Assembly: GCF_029257255.1 (NCBI RefSeq)
Contig: NZ_JARICI010000040.1
Coordinates: 1 to 40,912, forward strand
Source: Sporosarcina sp.
GTDB taxonomy: Bacteria; Bacillota; Bacilli; Bacillales_A; Planococcaceae
Direction of reading: 5' to 3'
DNA length: 40,912 nt
The position numbers and the translations under genes are program-made. The notes below the pieces were generated by a model that saw only the letters and a program-made list of their open reading frames with translations, ran no database searches and was not told the DNA's origin. Below, piece after piece: positions 25,642-35,056 of the stretch; the stretch's first letter is position 1, and the number at the start of each line of letters is the position of its first letter.

Positions 25642-26264
25642 CGGTCGCCATGGCCAAAGGACGCACGGCTGAGCGGGCGATGAAATTTCTGGAGAAGTCA
25701 GATGTCCGATTTTCTGACTTTACAGATGAAAGCAGGAAGCTTGTCATCTATGATGATCAGCAGAAAATTAAACTCATCTTTGTCAAAGCGGTAGATGTAC
25801 CGGTGTATGTGGAGAAAGGTGCAGCGGACGTAGGAATTGTGGGTAAAGACGTCATGATGGAAGACCCACGTGATGTCTATGAATTGCTTGACCTGGGAAT
25901 CGGACGATGCAAATTAGCGGTAGCAGGATTTCCTGAAACACCAATAGACCATATTCCATTCCTGACAGTTGCATCAAAATATCCACTTGTTGCGAAGGAG
26001 TATTTTGACAAAAAAGGTGTACGTACAGAAATGATCAAGTTGAATGGCTCGATCGAACTGGCCCCGCTGATCGGCATGTCGGATGTCATTGTAGATATTG
26101 TAGAAACTGGAACCACATTAAAAGAAAATGGACTGGTTGTGCTGCAGGAAATTGCAGAAGTCAGTGCCCGTTTAATTGTGAATAAAGCGAGCTATGCAAC
26201 GAAAACTGAAGACATACAGCAGTTCATTCGGGATATGAAAGAAGGATTGGAGGTACGTTCATGA
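25629..26264 (+). CDS. hisG: ATP phosphoribosyltransferase catalytic subunit, short form
   Basis: HisG joins ATP and PRPP, the first step of histidine synthesis. The 211-residue length is the short type that lacks the C-terminal regulatory domain and needs HisZ, present just upstream. VAMAKGRTAERAMKF at the start, ADVGIVGKDVMME, and the PRPP loop DVIVDIVETGTTLKENGL are visible. The ATG at 25629 lies within the end of hisZ, and the stop overlaps hisD, showing tight coupling. Confidence 0.95.
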   Translation: MDYLTVAMAKGRTAERAMKFLEKSDVRFSDFTDESRKLVIYDDQQKIKLIFVKAVDVPVYVEKGAADVGIVGKDVMMEDPRDVYELLDLGIGRCKLAVAGFPETPIDHIPFLTVASKYPLVAKEYFDKKGVRTEMIKLNGSIELAPLIGMSDVIVDIVETGTTLKENGLVVLQEIAEVSARLIVNKASYATKTEDIQQFIRDMKEGLEVRS

Positions 26265-27541
26265 AAACGATTCGCGGAAAAGAATTCAGGGAGGAACTGC
26301 TGCAGCGCAATGATTCAAGCCAGCCCGATTTGGAATTCGACCGAAATGTCCTGTCCATTATCGATTGTGTGCGGTCCAAGGGAGATCAGGCTGTTCTCAA
26401 TTACACCGAGCGTTTTGACGGTGTAAAGCTCGAGCGGATGCTGGTAACGAGAGCTGAAATTCAAGAAGCTAAAAAGCAGGTAACAGAAGAATTTCTCCGT
26501 TCACTGCGTGCAGCTAAACAGAGAATTACAAGTTACCACGAAGCACAAAAAGAACAATCCTGGTTTTTGAATCAGAATGAAGGCATCATGCTTGGCCAGA
26601 AAGTAACTCCGATCGACAGCGTAGGAATTTACGTGCCGGGCGGAAAAGCAGCCTATCCTTCAACAGTGCTGATGAACGCACTACCTGCCAAAATAGCAGG
26701 AGTTTCACAGATTTCCATGGTAACACCGCCTCAGCGCGATGGTAAAATCAATCCTCACGTACTCGTGGCAGCAAATGAAGCAGGTGTGGACCGAATTTAC
26801 AAAGTCGGCGGCGCGCAGGCGATTGCGGCACTTGCTTACGGAACGGAAACGATTGAAAAAGTCGTCAAAATTACTGGCCCTGGCAATGCATATGTTGCAC
26901 GTGCGAAAAAATGGGTATTTGGGGATGTAGCGATTGATATGATTGCTGGCCCTAGTGAAATCTGTGTAGTAGCGGATGAAAATACCAATCCTATTTATGC
27001 TGCAGCCGATTTGCTGTCGCAAGCAGAACATGATGAACGGGCGGCAGCTGTATGTGTCACAACAAGCGAGACGTTTGCAAAAGCTCTGTCAGAAGAAGTA
27101 GACCGACAGCTTGAGGAACTTGACCGCAAAGAAATTGCAGCGCAGTCTATTGAACAATATGGACGCATCATTGTGGTTGACACATTGAAAGAAGCGTTCG
27201 ATATCGTCAATCGACTGGCACCCGAACACTTGGAGCTCATGATCAATAATCCAATGGAACATTTGGCTTCAGTTAGAAATGCCGGAGCGATTTTCCTTGG
27301 GGAGCACGCCCCTGAAGCATTAGGGGATTATATGGCGGGACCGAATCATACCTTGCCAACAAGCGGAACAGCAGCATTTTCTTCTCCGCTTGGCGTTTAT
27401 GATTTCATGAAAAAATCGAGTGTCATTTATTATTCTGAAGAAGCACTGGCGGAAGTGGCGGAAGATGTCATGGTTCTGGCTGAAGCAGAACAGCTGACAG
27501 GGCACGCCAACTCGATCAGAGTACGAAAGGCAGGAAAGTAA
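26261..27541 (+). CDS. hisD: Histidinol dehydrogenase
   Basis: HisD oxidises histidinol to histidine in two NAD-dependent steps, with zinc. The 426-residue protein has PIDSVGIYVPGGKAAYPS, KVGGAQAIAALAYGT, the family signature IDMIAGPSEICVVAD, AEHDERAAAV, and GPNHTLPTSGTA. The start overlaps the hisG stop (ATGA) and the stop directly abuts the hisB ATG. Confidence 0.96.
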   Translation: MKTIRGKEFREELLQRNDSSQPDLEFDRNVLSIIDCVRSKGDQAVLNYTERFDGVKLERMLVTRAEIQEAKKQVTEEFLRSLRAAKQRITSYHEAQKEQSWFLNQNEGIMLGQKVTPIDSVGIYVPGGKAAYPSTVLMNALPAKIAGVSQISMVTPPQRDGKINPHVLVAANEAGVDRIYKVGGAQAIAALAYGTETIEKVVKITGPGNAYVARAKKWVFGDVAIDMIAGPSEICVVADENTNPIYAAADLLSQAEHDERAAAVCVTTSETFAKALSEEVDRQLEELDRKEIAAQSIEQYGRIIVVDTLKEAFDIVNRLAPEHLELMINNPMEHLASVRNAGAIFLGEHAPEALGDYMAGPNHTLPTSGTAAFSSPLGVYDFMKKSSVIYYSEEALAEVAEDVMVLAEAEQLTGHANSIRVRKAGK

Positions 27542-28126
27542 ATGCGTAAAGAGCAGATTACACGACAAACAGGCGAGACAAATATTAACATGGATTTTTC
27601 TTTGGACGGCACAGGGAAAACGGAGATTCAGACAGGCGTCGGATTCTTCGATCATATGCTAACTGCTTTCACGAAGCACGGAAGATTTGATTTAGCAGTG
27701 AAGTGCGACGGTGATATTGAAGTGGACCAGCACCACTCCGTGGAAGATGTAGGGATTGTCTTAGGACAGGCTTTCAATAAATGCATCGGAACAAAAGAAG
27801 GAATCGAACGTTTTGCAACGGTCTCGACGCCAATGGATGAAGCGTTGTCCACCGCATCAATCGATATCAGTGGCAGATCATTCCTCGTTTTCAATGTAGA
27901 AGGAATGAAAGACAAAGTAGGTGATTTCGACACAGAACTGGTGGAAGAATTCTTCATCGCATTCACCAGTCACGCTAAAGTCACGCTACATATTAACCTG
28001 GACTACGGAAAAAACACGCACCATATCATCGAATCCGTCTTCAAAAGTTTCGGCCGTGCCCTGCGCGTTGCCAGCACCATCAACCCGGACATTCAGGGGG
28101 TTCCTTCTACTAAGGGGACGTTGTGA
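27542..28126 (+). CDS. hisB: Imidazoleglycerol-phosphate dehydratase
   Basis: HisB removes water from imidazoleglycerol phosphate. The 194-residue monofunctional form shows the manganese-binding motifs FFDHMLTAFTKHG, DQHHSVEDVGIVLG, FTSHAKVTLHI and KNTHHIIESVFKSFGRA. Its start abuts the hisD stop. After its stop there is a 258-base gap before hisA, where other Bacilli have hisH. Confidence 0.96.
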   Translation: MRKEQITRQTGETNINMDFSLDGTGKTEIQTGVGFFDHMLTAFTKHGRFDLAVKCDGDIEVDQHHSVEDVGIVLGQAFNKCIGTKEGIERFATVSTPMDEALSTASIDISGRSFLVFNVEGMKDKVGDFDTELVEEFFIAFTSHAKVTLHINLDYGKNTHHIIESVFKSFGRALRVASTINPDIQGVPSTKGTL

Positions 28127-28384
28127 AATATTATGACTTTATAAAACTGAGTTTTTATTCAACATAAGTAGCTCTAATTATACTCTTTAACTTTCATACG
28201 ATTTCTAGTTGATTGTAGTGAGAGCCGTCACGAAGAACGGCTTTTGCGAGTAAAAGCGAAGCGTTAGGAGCACATCTTTGCACTTCCAAGTCGGCTTACC
28301 ACGGGCCCGCAAGACACGCGTCCACCCGCAGCGGAAATCAACGGTGCCTTAACTGCAATATATTTCATAAGGGGGAAGCAGAGA
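28127..28384. other. Gap in the his operon where hisH is expected
   Basis: All other junctions in this operon overlap or abut, but hisB and hisA are 258 bases apart. No frame in the gap resembles HisH, and its landmarks (the YGMGN start, the CLGMQ nucleophile region) are absent. The left part is AT-rich; GCCGT/ACGGC with a short T-run (28224-28245) forms a weak hairpin; the right part is GC-rich and repeat-like. A good AAGGGGG ribosome site for hisA ends the gap. Confidence 0.8.
28218..28345. repeat. Probable dispersed repeat element in the hisB-hisA gap
   Basis: The stretch is GC-richer than its surroundings and built from nested short inverted motifs (GCCGT/ACGGC, GCTTTT/AAAAGC). Its second half, with GGGCCCGCAAGACACGCG and CCACCCGCAGCGGAAATC, resembles intergenic repeat sequences I recall from Planococcaceae and Bacillaceae genomes. 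It occurs only once in this window, so the repeat nature rests on recollection and composition. Confidence 0.45.
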
Positions 28385-29110
28385 ATGATTTTATTTCCGG
28401 CAATTGATATAAGAGGCGGCAAATGTGTGCGCCTGATTCAAGGGGACTACGACCAGGAAGTCATTTATAACGACTCACCGACTGATATGGCACAAGAATG
28501 GCAGCGTCAAGGAGCTGAATACATTCACGTCGTGGACCTCGACGGCGCCAAGACAGGTGATTCATTAAACAAACAAGCAATAGAAGCAATCGCAAAAGCT
28601 GTTACAGTACCCGTTCAAGTCGGCGGCGGTATTCGCAGCATGGACATCGTGGACTCGCATATATCAAATGGTGTGGCACGTGTCATCATTGGGACTGCAG
28701 CAATTCAAGATCCTAAATTTCTCAAGCAGGCAGTCGATAAATACGGCGATAAAATTGCAGTCTCCATCGATGCACGTAATGGTCTTGTCGCAACTGACGG
28801 CTGGACCGAAACAAGCGATGTCAAAGCAGTGGACTTACTGCAAGATTTGGCAAAAATCGGCGTCGCAACGGTTGTCTACACAGATATCATGAAAGACGGC
28901 ATGCTGCAAGGTCCGAATTTTGAAGATCTGCAGACGATGAATGAGGCTTCTTCCATCGACATCATCGCGTCAGGTGGCGTCTCTACAGAACGAGATATTC
29001 AAAAATTGGCAGCGAAAGACATGTATGGCGCTATTATCGGCAAAGCATTGTATGAAGGCAAACTATCCTTAGAAAAACTACTGGAGGACGACAGTCATGT
29101 CAACAACTAA
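28385..29110 (+). CDS. hisA: Phosphoribosylformimino-5-aminoimidazole carboxamide ribotide isomerase
   Basis: HisA opens the ribose ring of ProFAR by an Amadori rearrangement. The 241-residue TIM barrel has AIDIRGGKCVRLIQGDY at the start, VDLDGAKTGDS, VQVGGGIRS, the second catalytic aspartate in VYTDIMKDGMLQGPN, and IIASGGVS. AAGGGGG precedes the ATG. Its end overlaps hisF by 14 bases. Confidence 0.96.
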   Translation: MILFPAIDIRGGKCVRLIQGDYDQEVIYNDSPTDMAQEWQRQGAEYIHVVDLDGAKTGDSLNKQAIEAIAKAVTVPVQVGGGIRSMDIVDSHISNGVARVIIGTAAIQDPKFLKQAVDKYGDKIAVSIDARNGLVATDGWTETSDVKAVDLLQDLAKIGVATVVYTDIMKDGMLQGPNFEDLQTMNEASSIDIIASGGVSTERDIQKLAAKDMYGAIIGKALYEGKLSLEKLLEDDSHVNN

Positions 29111-29861
29111 AAAAATCATTCCATGTTTAGACGTAGACAACCGCAAAGTTGTAAAAGGAAAGAAGTTTCTAGATGTTCAGGAAGTAGCAGATCCATTGAC
29201 GCTGGCAAAAAAATATGTGGCTGACGGTGCAGATGAACTGGTGTTTTATGATATTTCCGCTTCTACGAAAAACCGTGGAATGTTTCTGGACTTAATAGAA
29301 GAAATCGCCAAAGAAGTACCGGTACCGTTCATTGTAGGCGGCGGGATCCGTACACTTGAAGATGTGGATAAAGTATTTGCACTCGGCGGCAATAAAGTTT
29401 CGATTAACAGCGCTGCACTGACAAATCCGGAACTCATTAAAGAAGTGGCAGATAAATACGGTTCAGAACGGGTCATGCTGTCGATGGATGTCCGTCAGAC
29501 AGGCGAAGGGAAATGGACAGTATTCGCAAAAGGCGGTATGGAAGAAACCGACATCGATGCGATCGAGTGGGCAAAGAAAATGGAGAAGCTCGGTGCTGGT
29601 GAATTAGTCGTCAACAGCATCGATGAAGACGGAATTAAGGACGGTTACAGCATCGAGTTGAATAGAGCGATGGCTGAAGCTGTCAGCATCCCGATTATCG
29701 CAAGCGGCGGTGCAGGAAAACCTGAACACTTTAAAGAAGTGCTGACAGAAGGCAGAGCTGACGCGGCACTCGCAGCTTCTGTATTTCATTTCAATGAAAT
29801 TAATATCCGAGATTTGAAAGAGTATTTGGCAGGAGAAAATATCCCAGTTAGGAATGACTAA
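29097..29861 (+). CDS. hisF: Imidazole glycerol phosphate synthase, cyclase subunit
   Basis: HisF closes the imidazole ring using ammonia normally channelled from the glutaminase HisH. The 254-residue TIM barrel has [15 protein letters not shown] (catalytic Asp11 region), [37 protein letters not shown] and IIASGGAGK. No hisH gene is present in this operon, so HisF would have to find HisH encoded elsewhere or use free ammonia, which purified HisF can do. The protein itself looks complete. Its start overlaps hisA. Confidence 0.95.
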   Translation: MSTTKKIIPCLDVDNRKVVKGKKFLDVQEVADPLTLAKKYVADGADELVFYDISASTKNRGMFLDLIEEIAKEVPVPFIVGGGIRTLEDVDKVFALGGNKVSINSAALTNPELIKEVADKYGSERVMLSMDVRQTGEGKWTVFAKGGMEETDIDAIEWAKKMEKLGAGELVVNSIDEDGIKDGYSIELNRAMAEAVSIPIIASGGAGKPEHFKEVLTEGRADAALAASVFHFNEINIRDLKEYLAGENIPVRND

Positions 29862-29862
29862 T

Positions 29863-30504
29863 ATGACACTAGACATCAACTTACTTACATTCGACGACAA
29901 AGGTCTAATTCCGGCGATCGTCCAGGACGATCGTACGGGAGAGGTCCTTATGCTTGCCTATATGAATAAAGAATCGATTGAAAAAACCATAGAAACCAAG
30001 GAAACCTGGTTCTACAGCCGTTCTAGAAAGGAGCTGTGGAACAAAGGGGCAACTTCCGGCAATCGCCAGCAGGTAAAACGTATTTCAGCTGACTGCGATT
30101 CAGATACATTACTTATTCAGGTGACACCGCAAGGGCCAGCATGCCACACAGGAGAAAAAACCTGCTTCTTTACGACAGCTTTAGAGCTAGAAGAATCACT
30201 GCGTGAAGTAGTCTATGAAGTAATCGATGAAATTGCTGATCGCAAAAAGAATCCAATAGAAGGATCTTACACCACATATCTATTCAAAGAAGGTATTGAT
30301 AAAGTTCTGAAGAAGGTAGGAGAGGAATCAACGGAAGTTGTCATTGGAGCGAAAAATGCGGATAAAGAAGAAGTGTCCAATGAAATCGCGGACCTGATCT
30401 ATCACACGCTAGTCTTGATGAACATTCTCGATGTCGATTTGAAAGATGTTCAGCAAGTTTTGCGCGAAAGAAGACCGAAAAAGGAAGTGCTGCGCAATGA
30501 GTAG
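29863..30504 (+). CDS. hisI: Bifunctional phosphoribosyl-AMP cyclohydrolase / phosphoribosyl-ATP pyrophosphatase
   Basis: HisIE carries out steps two and three of the pathway. The N-terminal cyclohydrolase domain (to about residue 110) has [13 protein letters not shown], the metal site [11 protein letters not shown] and the zinc cysteines in [13 protein letters not shown]. The C-terminal pyrophosphatase domain has [15 protein letters not shown] and [13 protein letters not shown]. The ATG at 29863 is preferred since TTAGGA lies nine bases before it; an ATG at 29854 also exists in frame. The end overlaps hisC (ATGAGTAG). Confidence 0.95.
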   Translation: MTLDINLLTFDDKGLIPAIVQDDRTGEVLMLAYMNKESIEKTIETKETWFYSRSRKELWNKGATSGNRQQVKRISADCDSDTLLIQVTPQGPACHTGEKTCFFTTALELEESLREVVYEVIDEIADRKKNPIEGSYTTYLFKEGIDKVLKKVGEESTEVVIGAKNADKEEVSNEIADLIYHTLVLMNILDVDLKDVQQVLRERRPKKEVLRNE

Positions 30505-31558
30505 ATTTCTGAGCACAGTTGCGAAGCGGACGGAACCTTATATTCCGGGTGAGCAGTTGAATCAGCCAGATATCATTAAGCTGAATACGAATGAAAATCC
30601 GTATCCGCCGAGTCCGGAAGTACTGACGGCGATTCAAAAGGCGCTTGAAGAAAATACTTTGCAGCGCTATCCGTCACCGACAGCAGACCCTTTACGTCAT
30701 GCCATCGCAGATACTTACGGACTGAATGCCGACCAGGTATTTGTTGGCAACGGCTCTGATGAAGTGTTGGCATTCTCATTCATGGCATTTTTTGAACCCG
30801 GAAAAACGATTCGATTCCCGGAAATCAGCTACAGCTTTTATCCGGTATATTCAAAGATTTTTGATATTTCATTTGAAAAAGTCCCTTTGAATGAAGATTA
30901 TACTTTACAGGCAGAGAAATTTTATGATTCAGAAGGCGGCGTTATTCTGCCGAATCCGAATGCACCTACAAGTTTGTATGCTGAACTGGATGTTATTGAA
31001 GGGATTCTCAAGAGAAATCCTGATCAAGTAGTCATCATAGATGAAGCTTATATTGATTTTGCAGGTCCTTCTGCGATGAAGCTGATTAGCCGTTATGATA
31101 ATCTGCTGGTCATTCAGACGACTTCTAAGTCACGTGCGCTGGCAGGGTTGCGTGTAGGGTTTGCCCTTGGACATCCCGACCTGATTGCTGGACTGAATCG
31201 AATTAAAGATTCATTCAACTCCTATACAATCGATCGTTTAGCAATGGCAGGGGCTACAGCTGCATTTAAAGATCATGCGTATTTTTCGGAGAGTACAAAG
31301 AAAATCATCCGCACAAGAGAGCGTTCTGCCCAGCAACTTCAGGAGATGGGGTTTGATGTACTCCCTTCTGACGCAAACTTCTTGTTTGCCAAGCCCCTAA
31401 AACAAGATGCCAAGAAGCTTTATGAGCAGTTAAGAAGTCGGGGTATTCTAGTCCGTCACTTTGATCAAGCGGACATACGCGATTATCTGCGGATCACAAT
31501 CGGTACAGAAGAGCAGATGGAAGTACTGTTTACTGTTTTAAAAGATTTGGAAAAGTGA
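30497..31558 (+). CDS. hisC: Histidinol-phosphate aminotransferase
   Basis: HisC is a PLP enzyme that converts imidazole acetol phosphate to histidinol phosphate, and in Bacilli often serves aromatic amino acids too. The 353-residue protein has [49 protein letters not shown], and the PLP-lysine context [21 protein letters not shown] 30497 overlaps the hisI stop and follows AAGGAAG. It closes the operon and is followed by a terminator. Confidence 0.95.
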   Translation: MSRFLSTVAKRTEPYIPGEQLNQPDIIKLNTNENPYPPSPEVLTAIQKALEENTLQRYPSPTADPLRHAIADTYGLNADQVFVGNGSDEVLAFSFMAFFEPGKTIRFPEISYSFYPVYSKIFDISFEKVPLNEDYTLQAEKFYDSEGGVILPNPNAPTSLYAELDVIEGILKRNPDQVVIIDEAYIDFAGPSAMKLISRYDNLLVIQTTSKSRALAGLRVGFALGHPDLIAGLNRIKDSFNSYTIDRLAMAGATAAFKDHAYFSESTKKIIRTRERSAQQLQEMGFDVLPSDANFLFAKPLKQDAKKLYEQLRSRGILVRHFDQADIRDYLRITIGTEEQMEVLFTVLKDLEK

Positions 31559-31565
31559 ATAGACT

Positions 31566-31603
31566 AAATAAAAAATCATTCACTATTGAATGGTTTTTTA
31601 TTT
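31566..31603 (+). terminator. Terminator of the his operon
   Basis: AAATAAAAAATCATTCA pairs with TGAATGGTTTTTTATTT around a four-base loop, ending in T-rich sequence. Confidence 0.85.
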
Positions 31604-31717
31604 ATGTGTAATTACTAATATATATGACGAATGCCTGTAAAACAGCGTTTTAAGGTGGGTGTCATTAAACTGAATGTGCATATGTATACGAAACTATGTA
31701 TTTTTTCGCATTATCTA

Positions 31718-31746
31718 TTGTATTATTATACATTATGACTTATAAT
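31718..31746 (+). promoter_or_regulatory. Sigma-A promoter of the cDPG synthetase-like gene
   Basis: TTGTAT (31718-31723), 17 bases, then a perfect TATAAT (31741-31746), about 35 bases before the ATG. Confidence 0.75.
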
Positions 31747-31780
31747 AATAAAAACGAAGCACGATTGGAGAGAATAATTC

Positions 31781-33133
31781 ATGAAAACTAAAAATATAAT
31801 CATCATTGGCGCGGCAGGAAGAGATTTCCATAACTTTAATACATACTACCGTAATAAAGAAGAGTACAATGTAGTTGCTTTTACAGCCACTCAGATTCCT
31901 GATATCGACGGTCGTAAATATCCCGCAGAACTTGCCGGCGAATTGTATCCTGAAGGTATTCCAATTTATTCACAGGATCAACTGCCTGAACTGATTAAAG
32001 ACTTGAAGGCGGATGAATGTGTCTTCTCTTACAGTGATCTCAGCTACGAAAAAGTGATGGGTATTGGCGCAATTGTAAACTCAGCAGGCGCGAATTTCAC
32101 ATTGCTTGGCTCAAAAGCGACGATGATCAAGAGTAATAAGCCGGTCATTTCCGTTTGCGCAGTTAGAACAGGAACAGGAAAAAGCCAGACATCACGTAAA
32201 GTTATTGAAACATTACTCGAGCATGATTTGAAAGTAGTGGCGATCCGTCACCCAATGCCATACGGCGATCTGGCTGCACAGCGTGTTCAGCGTTATGCGA
32301 CGGTTTCAGATTTCCAAAAGCACAACTGTACGATCGAAGAAATGGAAGAATACGAGCCGCACGTGGACCGCGGAAACATCATCTATGCAGGCGTAGATTA
32401 CCAGGATATCTTGGATGCTGCAGAAAATGATCCAGACGGCTGTGACGTCATTCTATGGGATGGCGGAAATAACGACTTTTCATTCTATGAGCCGGACTTG
32501 GCAATTACCGTTTTAGATCCTCACCGCCCAGGACATGAATTGAAATATTATCCGGGTGAAGTATGCCTGCGTACAACGGATGTATCGATCATCAATAAAA
32601 TCGACAGTGCACCTGAAGAAGCTATTCAGACAGTCGAAAATAATATTAAATTTGCAGCTCCGAATAGCACGATCATCAAAGCGGAGTCAAAAATTTCAGT
32701 AGATAACCCTGAAATTATCAAGGGTAAACGTGTATTGATCGTAGAAGACGGACCGACGCTGACACACGGCGAAATGAAATTAGGAGCAGGCGTAATTGCT
32801 GCCCAGCGTTTAGGTGCAGCAGAAATCATCGATCCTCGTCCATTTGCAGTCGGCAGCCTGATCACGACATTCGACAAATACACACATATCGACAGCATCT
32901 TGCCGGCAATGGGCTACGGCGAGCAACAGCTGAAAGATTTGGAAGCGACGATCAACGCAACTGACTGTGACGCAGTAATCATCGGAACACCGATGGATCT
33001 GTCACGTGTCATCAACATCAACAAACCATGCACGCGTGTTTATTATGATCTGGAGGAAGTCGGAAGTCCGAACCTCGAGACAGTCCTTAGCGATTTCATT
33101 GTAAAACATAACTTAGCTGCAACAAATGTATAA
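31781..33133 (+). CDS. Cyclic 2,3-diphosphoglycerate synthetase-like P-loop protein
   Basis: The 450-residue protein matches, by recollection, the family of archaeal cyclic 2,3-diphosphoglycerate synthetase, which makes the thermoprotectant cDPG from 2,3-bisphosphoglycerate and ATP. It has an N-terminal Rossmann-like part (IIIIGAAGRDFHNFNT), a P-loop AVRTGTGKSQTSRK (Lys134, Ser135), and a C-terminal part with VLIVEDGPTLTHGEMKLGAG. Bacterial members are often labelled only as GTPases and their product is not known to me. GGAGAGAATAATTC precedes the ATG. It is monocistronic, with its own promoter and terminator. Confidence 0.8.
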   Translation: MKTKNIIIIGAAGRDFHNFNTYYRNKEEYNVVAFTATQIPDIDGRKYPAELAGELYPEGIPIYSQDQLPELIKDLKADECVFSYSDLSYEKVMGIGAIVNSAGANFTLLGSKATMIKSNKPVISVCAVRTGTGKSQTSRKVIETLLEHDLKVVAIRHPMPYGDLAAQRVQRYATVSDFQKHNCTIEEMEEYEPHVDRGNIIYAGVDYQDILDAAENDPDGCDVILWDGGNNDFSFYEPDLAITVLDPHRPGHELKYYPGEVCLRTTDVSIINKIDSAPEEAIQTVENNIKFAAPNSTIIKAESKISVDNPEIIKGKRVLIVEDGPTLTHGEMKLGAGVIAAQRLGAAEIIDPRPFAVGSLITTFDKYTHIDSILPAMGYGEQQLKDLEATINATDCDAVIIGTPMDLSRVININKPCTRVYYDLEEVGSPNLETVLSDFIVKHNLAATNV

Positions 33134-33149
33134 TGTAAAATAAAAACTA

Positions 33150-33192
33150 CCGCACCAGTGCCGAATGAAACTTCGGTTGCTGGTGCATTTTT
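33150..33192 (+). terminator. Terminator of the cDPG synthetase-like gene
   Basis: GCACCAG (33152-33158) pairs with CTGGTGC (33180-33186), with an inner CCGAA/TTCGG stem, and T-rich sequence follows. Confidence 0.85.
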
Positions 33193-33227
33193 CTGCTATA
33201 CTAAAAGGTAACTAAGGGGGATCTGCT

Positions 33228-33428
33228 ATGTTGAAATCAAAAATGATTGATCTCGTCATCGGGCTTGTGATGGCGTACTTTGCCTATGATCGAATCGCTG
33301 CAGGATCTACAGGAATGGGAATCTTCTTCATCGTACTTGCTGCGCTGAACCTTCTGGCATTCTTCATTAAGCTCAAAACCGACAGGGAACTGCGTGAGAA
33401 ACACTCCACTACAACTACTCGTGACTGA
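33228..33428 (+). CDS. Small membrane protein, YdiK-like (DUF4305)
   Basis: A 66-residue protein with two hydrophobic helices (about residues 6-22 and 30-47) around a short Gly-rich turn and a charged C-terminal tail (KLKTDRELREKHS). A GGGGGATCTGCT site precedes the ATG. It resembles the YdiK/DUF4305 type of small Bacilli membrane protein in size and layout, but this is a weak match. Function unknown. Confidence 0.75.
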   Translation: MLKSKMIDLVIGLVMAYFAYDRIAAGSTGMGIFFIVLAALNLLAFFIKLKTDRELREKHSTTTTRD

Positions 33429-33524
33429 GTCAAAATTCATATAAAACGAATCGGTTGTTCCTTTTTATGCAATCTTGTAGTATAATAACAGGATTGCAAT
33501 TTTTGAAATGAGGCTAGAATCTAA

Positions 33525-34601
33525 ATGAAAAAATCCATATACGGTTTGACAATCGAACAACTGACAAACTTCTTCATAGAAAACAAGCAGCAAAAGTTCC
33601 GTGCTGCACAAGTGTGGGACTGGCTTTACAAAAAGCGTGTGCTGTCATTTGATGAAATGAAAAACATCAGTAAAGAGACACGTGACTTGCTCGACGAACA
33701 CTTCACGATCCAAACACTTGAGCAGAACGTCAAGCAAGTATCACAAGACGGCACAGTAAAATTCCTTTTCAAAATGACCGACGGGAACTTAATTGAAACC
33801 GTTCTGATGAAATTTCCTTACGGCTATTCTGTCTGCGTGACCACACAGGTCGGCTGTAATATCGGCTGCAGTTTCTGCGCGAGTGGATTGTTGCGTAAAA
33901 ATCGTGACCTGGACGCTGGCGAAATTGTCGGTCAAATCATGAAAGTACAGGAACATCTGGATGGGAAAGGCGAAGACGAGCGTGTCAGTCACATCGTCGT
34001 CATGGGAATCGGCGAACCATTCGACAACTATACGAATCTGATGAACTTCCTTTACATCGTCAACGATCAAAAGGGACTATCAATCGGAGCGCGTCACATC
34101 ACCGTATCGACAAGTGGTCTGACAGAAAAGATCAAGGAATTCGCAGAAGAAAATATCCAGATTAACTTAGCGGTTTCATTACACGCTCCAAACAATGAAT
34201 TGCGTTCGAAGATCATGAAAATCAACAAAGCATTCCCGATTGAGAAATTGATGGACGCAATCAATTATTATTTGGAAACAACAAATCGCCGGATTACGTT
34301 TGAATATATTTTATTGCGCGATGTCAATGACCATGTAAAAGAAGCAGAAGAACTCGGAAGATTATTGGCGGATAAACGTCATTTATCTTACGTTAACTTG
34401 ATTCCTTACAATCCTGTTGATGAACACGGTCAATATCAGCGAAGTGAACCGCAAGCTATTAAATCATTTTATGAAGCACTGAAACGCAAAGGCATTAACT
34501 GTGGTGTTCGTCTGGAAAACGGAACGGATATTGATGCAGCATGTGGACAATTGCGAAGTAAACAAATTAAAACAGCAAAAAAACAGCCGGCCGGAGAATA
34601 A
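33525..34601 (+). CDS. rlmN: 23S rRNA (adenine2503-C2)/tRNA methyltransferase, radical SAM
   Basis: RlmN methylates C2 of A2503 in 23S rRNA and A37 in some tRNAs. The 358-residue protein has the radical-SAM cluster motif CNIGCSFC (Cys111, Cys115, Cys118), [35 protein letters not shown], and the C-terminal ACGQLR containing the methyl-carrying cysteine. The N-terminal accessory domain with [13 protein letters not shown] is complete. It is preceded by a TATAAT near 33480 and followed by a terminator. Confidence 0.96.
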   Translation: MKKSIYGLTIEQLTNFFIENKQQKFRAAQVWDWLYKKRVLSFDEMKNISKETRDLLDEHFTIQTLEQNVKQVSQDGTVKFLFKMTDGNLIETVLMKFPYGYSVCVTTQVGCNIGCSFCASGLLRKNRDLDAGEIVGQIMKVQEHLDGKGEDERVSHIVVMGIGEPFDNYTNLMNFLYIVNDQKGLSIGARHITVSTSGLTEKIKEFAEENIQINLAVSLHAPNNELRSKIMKINKAFPIEKLMDAINYYLETTNRRITFEYILLRDVNDHVKEAEELGRLLADKRHLSYVNLIPYNPVDEHGQYQRSEPQAIKSFYEALKRKGINCGVRLENGTDIDAACGQLRSKQIKTAKKQPAGE

Positions 34602-34618
34602 TCTCCAGCCGGCTTTTC
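34582..34618. terminator. Terminator between rlmN and the 34619 membrane-protein gene
   Basis: AGCCGGCCGGAGA (34585-34597) pairs with TCTCCAGCCGGCT (34602-34614) with one mismatch, followed by a T-run on the plus strand. Confidence 0.85.
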
Positions 34619-34981
34619 CTATTTCTTCAGTAATTTGACCAGGAATTGAACGATGACAGAAATCGCCAGTCCAAATGAAGAAATGATGAACAGAGACAAG
34701 ATACCGATCGCTTCCGAAAATTCATTGTCCATCATAATGAAGCTTCGGAACATTTCAGCAAACGCGAGTACCAGTACGACCATGAACATCTTGAAGGCAA
34801 TATGTAATTGATAAAAAAGTAATAGGGAACTGACGATACCGACAATCAGCCCGAACACCGCGAATGATAAGTAATTGTTGACGACCAAATCATGCCCGAG
34901 AACAGTCCGCACACCCAAAATGAGCAGAACAAACGAAATCAATCCGGTAAAAAAACCGACTTTCCAATAACGAGAATCCAA
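34619..34981 (-). CDS. Four-helix membrane protein of unknown function
   Basis: About 120 residues with four hydrophobic segments (GFFTGLISFVLLILGV; YLSFAVFGLIVGIVSSLLLF; FKMFMVVLVLAFAEMF; IGILSLFIISSFGLAISVIV) and a basic C-terminus. The TTG at 34981 gives an AGGTG site six bases upstream; GTG codons at 34990 and 34984 are alternatives. I do not recognise the family. It lies just downstream of the SCO/kinase/regulator genes on the same strand, about 65 bases away, and could be read through from them or be independent. Confidence 0.7.
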   Translation of the reverse strand: MDSRYWKVGFFTGLISFVLLILGVRTVLGHDLVVNNYLSFAVFGLIVGIVSSLLLFYQLHIAFKMFMVVLVLAFAEMFRSFIMMDNEFSEAIGILSLFIISSFGLAISVIVQFLVKLLKK

Positions 34982-35056
34982 CACGTACACCTGCTTTCCT
35001 TTCCTAGTATAGCGGAATCAGCGCCGGTCGTCATGTCTTTCGTCACCGGCTGCCGA

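Noticed and set aside
26705..27031. Minus-strand open frame of 108 codons inside hisD
   Set aside because: Shadow of the catalytic region of hisD, Cys/Arg/Ile-rich, no start signal.
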